DNA of 64,000 nt from Theobroma cacao. Taxonomy: Eukaryota > Streptophyta > Magnoliopsida > Malvales > Malvaceae. Position numbers and translations under genes: made by a program. The notes under the pieces were generated by a model. It saw only the letters and a list, made by a program, of their open reading frames with translations. It was not told the DNA's origin and made no database searches. The stretch covers positions 26,335,471 to 26,399,470 of the forward strand of contig NC_030852.1 of NCBI RefSeq assembly GCF_000208745.1, given 5' to 3'. Shown in pieces: positions 37,472 through 50,079 of the stretch. Numbering within the stretch: the stretch's first letter is position 1; each line of letters begins with the position of its first letter.

Positions 37472-38428
37472 TCAGGAAAAGCCTTTCCCAAGCTTCTGGA
37501 TCGCACAAAACATTTTCCTTCTAGAACCAACTGCATTTATTCCCATATCCTTCAAATCTTCCAATGTTAACAAAGGCAAAACCTCATCATCCACTTCATG
37601 GATCTCGAAAACCGGGGCATACCTTCCTAACCCCAAACTGTTCAACCATATCCTAACCCCATCTTCCCCACACTGCCGAATGTCGGTATCAGACGGCCCA
37701 GATAACTCCACCCCGTCCGAAACCCTAGTCCGAATTGGTCTCCTTTGACTACTCCCATGATAAAGAACTTCCCTTTCACTGCCATCGACACCCAGATTAT
37801 CCAACGAATGAATCGGACTCCGCTCTTTCATGGGGCTTTCGGAGTTCTCCATGTCGAAATCATCGTTATCTTCTCCGGCACTGTATTTGTCCTCTGTTTC
37901 CACATTATTGTTGTTAGCGTTGTTTTTGCTGCCGTTGATGCTGATGTTTCCGCCCCCTCCGCCGCCGGAATCGTCGATTTTGGAAACCCAATTGGATCGG
38001 ACCCTTTTCGTTGCGGAGCCCCGTTTCTTGAAATCTTTGACTCTCCAGCTACCAATAGCGACGCTATCTAAATTGCTGTTATTGTTGTTAGCATCCCTTT
38101 CGTCATCGAAGGTTTCGTTGTTGGTGTTGAAGTCAGTGCTGAGATTGGTTAGAGCGCGAGTTTTGGACGATTTAGTACTTGCAGCGGCGACAGAGGGATT
38201 TAAGGAATGATGGGGTTGGTGTTTCCATTGCTTGACGCCGGCCGCGGCGGCGGCGGAAGAGGACGAGGGTCTTCGAATATGAGAATCGTAGGGTTGGTCG
38301 CCGCCGATGTCGCCTAATCGAACGCTGGGACGTCTCTGGCGTTTCGATCCAACGGTCTCAGATGAAGCCACCACGAGGGGTCCGACGACGCCGTTTAGCT
38401 GACCGTCCGATGGGTTTATATCCGCCAT
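37472..38428 (-). CDS. SAM (sterile alpha motif) domain protein
   Basis: A single 318-codon minus-strand exon. The N-terminal 250 residues are low complexity: KRQRRPSVRLGDIGGD near 29-44, alanine and asparagine runs, a six-glycine run, and a basic patch (VKDFKKRGSATKRVRS) that may be a nuclear localisation signal. Residues 255-318 form a C-terminal SAM domain: VRIWLNSLGLGRYAPVFEI, then LLTLEDLKDMGI and RRKMFCAIQKL, which give the five-helix pattern. SAM domains mediate protein-protein contacts or polymerisation. The architecture matches a plant family with members such as At3g48800, At5g23680 and At3g07170 (from memory), of unknown function. It lies between LCB2 and SIA2. Confidence 0.9.
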   Translation of the reverse strand: MADINPSDGQLNGVVGPLVVASSETVGSKRQRRPSVRLGDIGGDQPYDSHIRRPSSSSAAAAAGVKQWKHQPHHSLNPSVAAASTKSSKTRALTNLSTDFNTNNETFDDERDANNNNSNLDSVAIGSWRVKDFKKRGSATKRVRSNWVSKIDDSGGGGGGNISINGSKNNANNNNVETEDKYSAGEDNDDFDMENSESPMKERSPIHSLDNLGVDGSEREVLYHGSSQRRPIRTRVSDGVELSGPSDTDIRQCGEDGVRIWLNSLGLGRYAPVFEIHEVDDEVLPLLTLEDLKDMGINAVGSRRKMFCAIQKLGKGFS

Positions 38429-39805
38429 TTTTATTTTTCTAGGCTTTTTCTATTATTTTTTTTCTGGGTTTGTTCTATTTGTGAAGAAAGTGAGGAAGGC
38501 AAAGTTGTGATAAAAGAAGGTGGCTTTTGGATGGAGAGAGAGAGAGAGTGAAGTAAATGAAGCGAGGAGAAGAAAAGAGAAAGGAAGAGAGAGTGGAATT
38601 GGAGTGTGTCAATTGAGATGTTGGGTTAGTGACGCGTGTCCCCTTTTCCTACCGAAAGGGAACAAAAGGTTTTCCAGATTTTCAATATTATTTCAAGTCG
38701 TTGGAGTAATTGATTTTCAGATGAGGAAATTGTATGCGGCAACATATTATGGTCTCGAGGACCATATAATAACAAAGCAAAGAGGATGTACTATAAATTC
38801 TGTATTCAACATGTTTTGATTAGTAAAAAAGACAGTCAAAGCATTAAAAAAACTATCCTATTTATTATACAAGTTTTGGTCCTATACTCATATTAATGCT
38901 AATAAAATGAGAAAAGTTAAGAGGACAAAAGAATTATGACTATTTAGCTAAATTAATGATGCGAGTATGTATCAAAATTTACATATCTCCTTTCCAGAAA
39001 TCATTGATACTTAATGCAACCAATGTTGATTCACACACAAAATTCAGAAGAAAGCCTGATTCTATATGTCAACTAAATGGGGCCATAGCCCTTAGCCTAC
39101 TAACTAGCAATCAATGACTTTGCCAAAGACAAGATGAGACTTCAGTAATTCCAGCCAAAGGGTCATCCAGAATCAACACGCTATAGACACTAGAAAGTTA
39201 TTACTCATTATGCCTAGGAATTTCAACCATTTAAAAAGGTCCGAATGAAAAATTGCTGTGCCACATACCGACCTGCTCCTCAGCACATGTACTATTAATG
39301 CTTTTTGTCTACATTCTCACAAGAAATTTCTAGTGCAAGTTGTGATTTGCGAATCTGTTGTCAACCCTGACTTCTGACTCTTTTGCTTCGTTTGAGTTTC
39401 ATGGAAAAATTTTAGGCACCAAGCTAATGATAGACATGCTAGAAAGTCAACTGTATGCCTTATGAAATGGGTAAAGCGTCTACATCAGAATCTCATGAAT
39501 TCATAAATACAATGTAGACCCTATTAGCACTGAAAAATAACAATGAACCTACGCATGAAACCTTGCAAAACTGACTTTCTAATCTACACTTGCTTTTCGA
39601 CTGAAGGGAGCTTTCAAAAGGCAATGCAGCCTGAAAGCTTTCACTCCCAAAATGAATCTTTTAAGATGAGTATGCTAGTTGCGGCTGCTTCAAGTGTAGC
39701 CCAAAGTGGCCTCCGTTTTTTCAGTCTTTAATTTGTCTCTGTGAACTATATCCAGCAATAGTTTCACAGTTAGGAAGGTCAAGATCAAGCGCGGTTACCA
39801 ACGAT
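38429..39805. other. SAM gene leader/promoter and SIA2 3' flank
   Basis: About 38429-38600 is the likely 5' UTR of the SAM gene (CT-rich on the minus strand, with a GA microsatellite near 38531). About 39600-39805 is the likely 3' UTR of the sialyltransferase-like gene. Nothing else is recognised. Confidence 0.45.
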
Positions 39806-42800
39806 TCAATCAACTGGGACTGTGCAAAGCTGACCATGTCCAGGACTGTGCTCTAAAGGATACATGGTTGTGCCTTTCACAAATTTTTGATGGTCAACAG
39901 CAGCCTTTCTGAGCTTAGAGACCGACAAATGTTTCCTTTTAACTTGCTTCTTTATTTTTGAGCACGAACCAAGCAGGTCTTCAGATCCTGCTCCAACCCT
40001 CCTACAGAAATAAGAAATTGCATTTATTACATCTTCAGGAACACAGCTTTAAGCTGGAACAGAGTAGTTTTCATTATATCATATGTTATCTAATGCACTG
40101 CACTAAAAACTCTACTAACACCAACTTTCAAAAAAAAAACTCCACTAACACTGGTGACCACTACAGTGAGATTTCTTGTGGTGAGATCCAATGAGATCTT
40201 GCCAATAACTATAATGGTCACTGATTAACACCATACAAGATTCAGGTGACCACTACAGTGAGATTTCTTGTGGTGAGATCCAATGAGATCTTACCAACAC
40301 CTGTAATGGTCACTAATTAACACCATACAAGATTCTTGAGCAACAATATGCCAATATAGGCAAAACTAAAGGTTTTACATAATTAGTACCTGTTTGTGCA
40401 ACTTCTAAGTATGGGTGTCAATGAACCAAGCCGAGCCAAGCATCACCTTGTTTGTGCTTGGATCAGCTAAATTTTTACAATCTTGTACATGAGCAGAGTT
40501 TTATTCAAGTTTCAAAAATTTTGTTTGAATTTGGCTCAATTAATTTAGCAGAGCGCAAGCTACTAATGAGCTTGTAGAAAAAGCACGATAAAAATGGGTC
40601 TTTGAGCTCACAAATGGTAGACTCAAGGTCAATGGACAATGCCACGGCTCACTTGTGATCCTGCACATTGAGTACCCCTGACAACCATTGGCTTATGGAG
40701 GAGAAGGGCAGGACTTTGTCTATAGAGCACAAGGACCACCCACTCACATTTTGTCATCAGATGTGGGATGGCAGGATAAAATGACTGGAAAGGAGATTTT
40801 GTTCTCTTTCTCAAGTCTTAATATCACAAATGACCACTGTTGGACCACATAAAAAGTTCCCCTACAACAATTATTTTTCAAAAAAGGGTTTTGCTACTGA
40901 GTGCCCTGAGGACATTCTTTAAGATCACTGTATTAAGTACTGCATTTAAGACAAGAATATTACTCTAAATAGTAATTTAACTAACCCTAAAGAGTGCTCT
41001 TACAGCACTCTTTAGCAAAAACCTTCAAAAGATTATGTATGACTTTAATATAGGTAATATTTACTTTTCAATGATGTAAATATTAAATTATATTTTGAAC
41101 TTTATTGAAAGATATTAAAGCTTAAAAATAATGATGTTAAAAAGAATTAAACAAACACTTATCAAGCTTTTTATCAAACTTTGTGATGAACAGCTTATCG
41201 AACTTGTCCGTGAACATAAAAGAGCCATGCTTACCTACGTTCAAACTCAGTTCATTATTAATCAAGCTTAAAGATATCGTTTGAACTTATTTGTTAAGTT
41301 TCATAAACAAACCTAAACGAGCTTTAACCAAACTTGTTCACAAGCTGCTCATTGAACATATTAGTTCACTTACACCTCCACTTCTAAGCAGTTGTCTACC
41401 TCGAAAAGCTAATAATGAGCCAAATAGGTTTTTCAAAAGAGCAACTTCTAGCTTTTATAAAAGCTGCAAATGAACTTTTAGAAGCAACTTGGATCATGGA
41501 AAACCGACTTCAGCAGCAAATAACCCATAACAAGAGCAATAATATCTTTGTTTTATATTATCTTAAGGTCAGATCAGATGTTCTCAAACATTCTTTGTGT
41601 GCTAAGAGTGATTATCGCATGCAAGTCTCCGCAACCATGAGCATGTCTTATGTATTAGTAGACCCTTGTAAAACCTAATTATTGAGTTAACTTCTGGGTC
41701 CAACTTGCCAATAGTTGTGCATGTGATTGCCCGCATGATACATAAGGTGGATAATACAGCCTCAGACTTATCACCCAGTATTAATTACCATATGATGAAA
41801 AAGGAAATAATAAAAGATTGTTACCTCAACAATTTTTCTGATGCAATTCTAGCAGCTCTTATGGCACTACGACTTGGCAGCCACTTCACCACTCGGCTGG
41901 AATCAGCTCGCATTGGAGAATGGATTTTAATAAGCTTAACAATACCAAATGCAAATTTGTCAAAGATAATGATTTCTCTAGGCTAATTAGGATAGGACTG
42001 CAGTAACATCATGAAAAAGAGAGAATTCGTACTCTTCCAACTAATAGTCACATAAGGAGAACTTCTCTTATTATTAACTCCATGACAGAACTCATGTAAT
42101 AATTTCAATATAAAGAGGGAGGGAGAGGGAGAGAAAGCATACACCCAAACATTCCATCATCTGGTAGTAAGCCCTGCCATGCAAAGGTGTATGGCCTTTC
42201 CGAGATTCTGAGAAATATCTAGTCCTAGGAGAACATCATGAAGGTCCTCTTTGTCAGGTAAGCACAATTAAATTGTTAAGTTGCAGGGAAAGATAGTTAG
42301 AAGGAACAATACCATTCTTTATAGCCTGGATCCACTGTGAAACCATACATATCTACCGAATCACATACAGAGAGAGCAAATTCAAGAGCCTTGAGCCCAG
42401 TACCTTTTGCAGCTGAACCAAAGGATGCACCTAGCATGAGATATACGGGATTTCTTATTGGAATTTCCTGCGTATGAAAACAACAAAAAAGTTTATGAAG
42501 TTTTTGTCAAAAGAAAAAAAAAAAGTGGCAGCAAAGGGGAAAAGAGCATGTTGCTAAAAATTCCATCTTTCAGTCTTTCAGACATCAATATTTTAAAGAA
42601 CAGTTTCCTATAGGATTTTTTTTTTTTGAAAAATGTGGTTGAGCAGTCAATTTTGCATAAGAAGCTCCACAGTTTTTACAGGAAAAAAGACACATTCGTT
42701 TACATCATTTTGATCAATAAATGCAGGAAGAGGGGGGGTTGAGAAAATGTAATAACAATGACGGGCAATCCACCTACAGATAAAAGGATCAACATTTTCC

Positions 42801-44865
42801 AAACCAATGCAATGTTAAATCATAGGTGTGTTGTGCGTTAGCATTTGCATGTGTACATATGTGTGTTAAGAAAAACTACTGTTGCTGTATATAACAGCTG
42901 TTTCAACAAGAAGTACTAGTTTGAAGAAAAATCAAAACCACAGAAAGGAACTAGATGGAAACAATATACTAACCCGAATCATCTGGCTCATAATGTCATG
43001 AATTGTAGTTTTTATTATCAAGACCTCCTGCCTTGTTTCTGTAAAATCCATATATTTAGCATGCTTCTATGACTATGAAAGTATAATAAGTAAACAACAA
43101 GTGGGAAAATTCCAATACCATCCAATTCCACAACTTTATCCAGAGCTTTGGCAGATCCTCTATTAAGAAGCCGGAATGAACTTTTTTTGCCCACATATTC
43201 AGTATAGTTCTGCAATAGAACATTTAACATATGGAAAAATTGTGAGAAAAATTATTAGAAAGAACCAAGTGAAAGAAAAAAAGGAAAGCCAAAGTTAACC
43301 TCAATTGGGGCACCATTCTCTCTAATGACAACATCATAGCTATCTATCTCCTTCCCAAACCTTGTTTTCAGAAGATCTCCGGAGTTGCCAATAACAGCAC
43401 ACCGAGCAAACTGCCTTGGAACATAAGGTGGTGTTTCAGGGAGGACAAGTGAAAGCTTCTCCATACATAAAGCTTTATTTTTACAGTGGTTCCTGCAATA
43501 CAGAAACAAACTCCATAAAACTTTTGCAGCTGTAGTTTATCTCAGAAGCACATACTAATAATCTGCACATCAAGTATCTCTAAGTAAAACATCCAGACCA
43601 AAAACCGCATATGAGATTCTATTTGAAATATAAAAGTAAATTTAGCTTTTGAGTAATGTCATATGTGCAGAAATTAGATGTTCTCTGAATCCTAAAAAGA
43701 GTGGCATCTGAATTCTGATGGAAAAAATTTATATCATCCATCTTTCTTCAGGAATGTAATGTATATGAGCAGCAACGTCATATTCTCTGTCTTAAACTTA
43801 TCAGATGTAGCAGTTATGTCATTATATTCTCTTTCATAACCTTATCAGATGCTATTGATGCAAACACCGTGTAGAAGCAACTACTCATATATTTTAGTCA
43901 CCAAAAAGAGTACTCACAGTAGCACTCCTTTATTAATCCTGCGCCATGCATACTCCTCCCACCCATTTGGTAAAGCATCAAGGAACTCCCTAGTGAGTAT
44001 TGTAGTGCTATTCCTCACCTAAACAATCAACTCACTAAATAACAAATCAACAATAAAGAAATAAAACAAATCTTAAATAAGCAACATTATACGGGAAAAA
44101 CTTAAACCAAATTGGAGAAACAAATCACCACACTCACCTGTTCCCACGTGGCCACCGCTTCACAAAGATTAAACTCAAAGGATAAACCTTCAACTTCTCC
44201 AGTGTTAGGATCCCTCTGTTTACATGATTACATATATGAATTTCAAACAACAATTCCAATGGAGAGAACTAAATTTCTGGAATCTAAAAATAAATTCATA
44301 GAATTGTTAAAGCAGACACATACCCATTTGGAGTCAGTGTCACTAGGATAGGTTAGTGTTACTTGGCAATAATCTTTACCACTTATAGCTTGTAAACCTA
44401 ATCCGTTTGCACTCTGAATGAATTATCAAATACACCAAATCAAACCATTAAGAAGAATAGAAAAAAATAACATAATCAAACTAGATTTCTTATATACAAC
44501 ATTAATTCAACAAGAATTTTTTTTTTTAAAATAAAATGACAGTACCCAAGTTAAGATTATTGAAGTGAACAAGCAATAGTTAGAATACGAAGAGAAAAGA
44601 AAAAGTAGACTGACCACACACTTCTTGAAACCACTTTGCAGAGATTGCAATGCTTCCCAATCTTCACCTGACGGTTGATGATTCTCATCTACAAACAATA
44701 ACAATGAAAATAAACCCCAAAAAGTTTTTTTTTAAAAGAAAAAAAGAAGTAAGGAAGTATGTATATTAAATACGCACAACGATTGGAGAGTCCAGTGATG
44801 TAAATGAGAATGGCTGCCACCCCAGAAAACAAAGCTACTAAAAGACCCAACTGCAAAATCCTCAT
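39806..44865 (-). CDS. SIA2: Sialyltransferase-like protein, GT29 family (SIA2 type)
   Basis: Twelve minus-strand exons (44865-44778, 44688-44615, 44413-44324, 44215-44138, 44018-43918, 43492-43300, 43209-43119, 43038-42974, 42467-42313, 42224-42143, 41934-41825, 40001-39806) join to 440 aa, the length I recall for Arabidopsis SIA2 (At3g48820). Residues 5-25 form a type II signal anchor, as in Golgi glycosyltransferases. Sialylmotif L spans about 173-215 ([25 protein letters not shown]). Sialylmotif S spans about 268-305 ([28 protein letters not shown]). A later [14 protein letters not shown] stretch covers the motif III/VS region. Plants lack clear sialic acid; SIA1/SIA2 are linked to pollen-tube growth and suggested to act on Kdo/Dha-type sugars of pectin. 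The last intron is 1.8 kb and full of transposons. Confidence 0.95.
40153..40336. repeat. 92-bp tandem duplication in the last SIA2 intron
   Basis: Two adjacent copies (40153-40244 and 40245-40336) both begin GGTGACCACTACAGTGAG and end ACACCATACAAGATTC, with only a few differences between them. Confidence 0.9.
40410..41380. mobile_element. Non-autonomous hAT element in the last SIA2 intron (971 bp)
   Basis: The left end is TATGGGTGTCAATGAAC and the right end, read inward, is TGGAGGTGTAAGTGAAC, an imperfect hAT-like terminal repeat. A perfect 8-bp duplication CTTCTAAG flanks it (40402-40409 and 41381-41388). Subterminal regions repeat AGCTTG/CAAGCT and GAAC/GTTC motifs. A smaller element (40886-41023) is inserted inside; without it the hAT copy would be about 824 bp. 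No transposase ORF is present. Confidence 0.85.
40886..41023. mobile_element. 138-bp MITE with 9-bp duplication, nested in the hAT element
   Basis: The ends GGGTTTTGCTACTGAGTGC and, read inward from the right, GGTTTTTGCTAAAGAGTGC are inverted repeats of about 38 bp with mismatches. The flanks TTCAAAAAA (40877-40885) and TTCAAAAGA (41024-41032) form a 9-bp duplication with one mismatch, suggesting Mutator-type insertion. Nesting shows it is younger than the surrounding hAT copy. Confidence 0.8.
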
Positions 44866-45596
44866 TTAAATGGGATTTGAGGGACGATTATGGAAAATAT
44901 TGGCTTTCCAAGTTTATTTGATGGATGACAGATTCAGTATGGATCTGAGTAAGCAACCGGATCGATTTTCTAGAGCTAACGAAGAGTGAGAAAAAGAAGA
45001 AGTGAAGGACAGAACAAAATGCGTGGTGTACTCTACATGCCGCGTATTGGATTTTTTTTTTTCTTTTCATATTTTAGTAGGCTGAAACAATAGGAGAGGC
45101 CCAAATGGAATTGAGGCAGGCTGTCTTTGGGTCTTGAGCCCAGCTCCCCACTGTTCAAATGGACCGAAATTGGGTGACTAATAAATTTAATAGCCACGAC
45201 CACTACTTAACTAAAAGCCCATTTATTGTTACATGAGTCCAAACCTTTCTCCTGTGGGCTGTGAGGCAAATAGCCATAGGATAGAATTTCTTCTGCTTCT
45301 TCTTCTTTGTTATCCTTTCCACACCTCTATTTCTCTAGGGATGTGCACAAGTTGGCATTACATTATCTGAATATGAATTATGTTCTAAAAAAATAAAAAA
45401 AATAGCATTCCTCTGCCCTTATTCTAACAGTGCCTTTTTCCCCCTATTCTTCTGCCATATTTTGTAGGGTAAACGCTACATTTTTCTTTTCCAATAAACA
45501 CCATTAGGTAAAATGACCACCACTCTAAAATAGTACACAAGATAGTTAGTTTAATGGGGTATTAGGTAAAACTTCTAGATTATGCATATACGGTGA
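44866..45596. other. SIA2 promoter region and intergenic sequence
   Basis: About 44866-45060 is the likely leader and promoter of the minus-strand SIA2 gene. The rest has no recognisable gene. Confidence 0.45.
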
Positions 45597-45858
45597 GTCA
45601 AACTTTTTCCTTTTTTTGACCTTTTGGTATAAGATAAGAAACATAAAGAGATAATTCATTGTCATGGTACTGGACCACCGAAATTTCTGTACAAGACAAG
45701 AAACATAATAGGTCGACTTCACTGATTTCATGTGCTAACAAGTGTAGTCCCCTATGATGGAGGGATGGGCACTGCAGAGCCTCCGGGTAAAGCCTAGGAA
45801 GCAACTACTACGCTTTCATTGCTCAGGCTTAAATCCCCTTCGCAATTAATCTGCTACC
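45597..45858 (+). repeat. Diverged direct repeat, copy 1
   Basis: Similar to 46391-46620. Shared blocks in order are GTCAAACT, a TTCATT(G/T)TCATGGT stretch, TGGACCACC, CGACTTC(A/G)C(T/C)GATTTCATGTGCT, GGGATGGGCA, GCTCAGG and CCTTCGCAATTAATC. The two copies are about 790 bp apart. Confidence 0.75.
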
Positions 45859-46390
45859 AGCTACGAGCTTTCTCCATTTTGTGATTTGTAAATAAGCTTT
45901 CAGTTTTCTGCAAAATGTCACCAAAAATTTTTTTTTTAAAAAAAAAACGTCGCCCTCTTTGAAAAATGCCAATACCATAGTTGGTTTCGATTTTATCAAA
46001 TCTAAATTCTAATCTAACATTGCGTATTCGCCAGTTATGGCTACTCGCTCTACGCCACTTGCCACTTTATGGGTATACTTGATGTGCCTAGCCGAAGGCC
46101 TAGAATTAGAAAGGGAAAAGCCCAACTTAGATTGGTAGGTTTTATCATGTTTTTATGGTTGAGTTGGAAAAAATTAAAGGCAATATACTCGATGGACCTT
46201 TGTTCATCGATCCCCCTCGACGAGTAATATGGACCAGAGAGTTACATTTTATGTTTGGTATGACATCCTAATCTAACTTATTTATTAAAATTAAAGTCAT
46301 TTTAATAAATCTTTGTATTGACATATATGACTTAATGTTATATAAACAGCGATAATATATGTGAATTATAATGGTATATTTTACGTATGG

Positions 46391-46620
46391 GTCAAACTCC
46401 TTTCAATGCAAGACAGGAATAATTTAGAGAATTCATTTTCATGGTGTTGGACCACCTATATTCCTTGATCACCCGTCAAATATTTGACTGCAAGGCCGAC
46501 TTCGCCGATTTCATGTGCTTGCATGTGTAATTCTCTCGAAGGGATGGGCATCGGGCAGCACAGGAAGCAAAAGTTTGGATGCTCAGGGTTACGTCTCCTT
46601 CGCAATTAATCCGCTAGTTG
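46391..46620 (+). repeat. Diverged direct repeat, copy 2
   Basis: Partner of 45597-45858, with the same ordered blocks and many substitutions and small indels. Neither copy has a long ORF. Confidence 0.75.
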
Positions 46621-49600
46621 TCAATTCTTTTCCAGGCACTGTCTGCTACATTCAATGTTACGAACAAAAACAGTCCTTGTAGGATGAATCTCATCACCGT
46701 TCGTTTTCCATTTGGATTTCGTTGTTGAGCTAGCCCATCATGTTGGCAACGACTGACCTTCCCGTCAGCATTTTCATCTTTTTGATGTCTATTTCAGTCT
46801 AAAAGCATCATGGAAAATGGCAAAATGCTCCTGTTCAATAGGGTTAGTAGCATTTCTCATGTACTTATCAACTAGGAAAGATGCACCTAAATTGGGTGGC
46901 GCAGTCTAAACCTAAACCCTTTATTGTGACCTCTGTTTACTTTCGGTGGACTCCTACTGCCCAAATGAACCTGGTTCTATGGTACGGGTACCAACTGCCG
47001 CCACAGCCTAACCAGCCAAAGGCCACTGACAGCACTCTTAAAAGTTTCCGATTTAATTAGCCCTACTCCTAATAAGATGGCAAAAGTTGATCTAACCCTT
47101 AGGCTGCAATAATGGTAAGACTTATCGAACCAAGACCCACACCACAGAGCCGATTGCAGTTATAAGCCACCCTTAGTGGCCCAGTTGCTCATGGCCCTAA
47201 AGCCTAAAAGCCTAATTTCAGTAATCCTGTTGGAATCGTACCGTGTGAAGGGGACCATGAATCCATGATGTTGTTCTCCAGGAAGCTTGCAGAGAAATGT
47301 TTTTTCTTGGAGTTTAATGGTTACAAATTAAATTAAACACTCCGTGATATCTACGCTTTTACATACATTCATCTTCTGGTCAGAATCAGACATCCCATGA
47401 TACTCCAAGGTCGACAATTGTTCAGGTTGCGGTCCCAGTCTACTTGTTGTATTGTTTCATGTAGCTAGATAACAAATGATGAGAGCAATTGGGGGAGCTT
47501 CTTATTTCCCCATTTACAGTTGGGAACCTTGAGTTCTAAAGATAAAGGGATAAAACAAAGCCCAGTTGAGATTGCTGATTGGTTTTGCTTCAATCCAAAT
47601 GCAACGCACGTATCCAGGAAAACAAGAACAAAAAATCTGTAGATATGTTACTTGTTAGGAAAGAAAAATTTTAAATCGAATAACAACAGCCCTTTGGCAT
47701 CCTTACACTTGTGTGCTTGGACAAATTGGCAAGTTGGACAGAGATGCCTGCATGAATTGTATAGCAAAGGCCAAACATTGTCAAGTGTTCATTGAGGTCA
47801 AATGGACAAGTGTCAATTTGCTCTTGGGGTCGACCTAATTCGACAAGAATCAAGTTCACCTGTACTCTGATTAATCCATTTTTGGCAGGTGTTTAACATT
47901 ATGACTAGTTATAAAATACATATACATATATATATATATATCTGTATGGTCTGATCTAGATGTTTTCATTTATTGATTATTAAAGAGATCTAACTGTGGA
48001 ACAGACAAAAATCCAACAAAGTCAAAAATTTAGACATGGTTTTGGATACACTTGTGCCTCAGGATTCGATTAATAAGCGGCAGAAGGTGGCATTTGGTCT
48101 TACCAAGTAGTAGTAACTAATTTCTTGATGAGGTTCATGACTTCCAAAGGTTCATGAACTCCTCCTTCTATATGTTTTTCTTTCTTTCCTGTTGACCTTT
48201 ATTCTCACGTCTAGGATAAGGTCTCTGCTATTTATTCTTTTTCCTTAAATTTAATCTTCACGTTAGCACATTTTAAATGATGTGACCTTTAAATGAAAAG
48301 TGACAATAATTGACTGAAACTTATTTAATGATAAATATATGTATTTTTTTATTTATTTTGAATTACTTTAATTCTCTTTTTTTAAAATAAAAAATATACT
48401 TAAAAAAAGAGGCATAAGAAGCGAAAACAATTAACAACATTGAACATTCAAATAGAATAACATATCATTTAATTCAATAATTAATGATAAGATTTGAATC
48501 TTCCCTTCACGTAAGAAAAAAAAGAAAAGAAAAGAAAATTGTCGTTGTCATTTACTTCAAACAAAAAAAAATGCCGACATTAAGCATCTTTTAGGTCGAC
48601 ATGGAAGCATTTTTATGTATATGGATTTTGTTAGGGAGTTAAAAACCAGGAATGGAAACAAGAGGAATAGAGAACAGTCTTTGTGCTTTATCGAACAGAA
48701 TAGAAGATTGCAGGGGTGACCCCAGCCAAGATTTTGTAGAGGGACATCGTAGGTTTTTGTCAAAGATTAGCCCTATAATTACATAATTATCATAATTATA
48801 AGCATGGAAGTGAAGTAGCTAAAGTCATGAAAAGATAACCACTTTCCTTTTATGAAATTCAACCAATAGATCAGAAAAGAGAAGCATTGAGCATGCAGCT
48901 TTGCCAATAAGTCTTTAACATTTGGAGACAACAAAATTTTCAAGATTCTCTTTTGACACAGTTGCCACCATGTTTTTTAATTTTTACAATAAAGCCAAAC
49001 TCTATCATATATTCATGATACTAATAATATATCTCTTTTTTTTTTAATTCTTCTTTTATTCATTTTGCATAATTTTGGAAATTTATATATGGTATGGTAC
49101 AAGATTCATAATTTTGCCTGATACTAATAAATTTGGCTTTCATATTTTATCCACTTACTTAAGGTTTTGTTTAATTGTTATTTGTGTAACTTCACATTTG
49201 CATCTTGTTTTTTCAAAACTAATTATTTGTATAAAGTAAAATCAAATAATAAAAGAAATCTATTTATGGAAATGTAACATTAATATAACTATATCATATT
49301 AAAAATAAAATCATAGTACTACATAATTAATTTTATCGTTGAAAACTTTTTTATATAATTTTAAAAATGTGAACATATTTTTTCTTTTTATACAAAAGCA
49401 AAAAGTAAATAATAAAACTAATAATTAAACCAATAACTCAACTTAATTTTTGTGTGAGCAATTAATTAGAGTTTGTTCCGAGTTACTTAATTTTACTAGA
49501 AAACTAAATTTGTAAAGTTTCTTATTACCTATGGATTTAATCCATTCAAAGATTTCAAGTTTCTCCGCGTCTCAAATTTATTAATGTTAATAGAAATTCT

Positions 49601-49989
49601 CTTTTTTTTACAAATTCGTGTTTCTAAAAAATGTATAAACCTCAACGTTTATACTTTAAAATTGTATTTCAAAGGTCTTGAATTCAGATCTCAAAATGAT
49701 AGAGATGAGATAAAGAAGAGTTTTTTTTTTTTTTTGTATAACTTGAAAAAAAAAAACTCTACAAATATGTGTCTCTTTGGACCTACAAAACTGTCTTATA
49801 TTTTACAGAATTCCAAATATATGGATATATTTTATTTTTCAAAATTAATTTTCATGGTTAAAGAGCATGAAAAGCAGGCTATACCTCAGAGAAGAATATG
49901 AAACAAGTGGGATCAAGAATGATACCAGTCCATTTATTTGGACAGCCCTCGCCTTGCAAACAAATATAATAGATAAAGACATCTCCATA
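46621..49989. other. Intergenic, no supported gene
   Basis: A minus-strand ORF at 47671-47859 (62 codons) is unrecognised. A TA microsatellite lies near 47921-47941. 48240-49900 is AT-rich. I see no gene or bounded transposon. Confidence 0.45.
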
Positions 49990-50079
49990 TATTAAATCAA
50001 TGTCGCCTTCCATCTTCTTCAATTCATGCTTCTCTCACTCTCTCTTCTGTATAGATAGTAGACAAAAGAGACAAGGCAA

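Noticed and set aside
37735..38210. Plus-strand ORFs of 60-126 codons
   Set aside because: Antisense to the low-complexity part of the SAM-domain gene; composition reflects GGC/AAC repeats.
41705..41986. 93-codon plus-strand ORF
   Set aside because: It lies antisense over SIA2 exon 11 and shows no family of its own.
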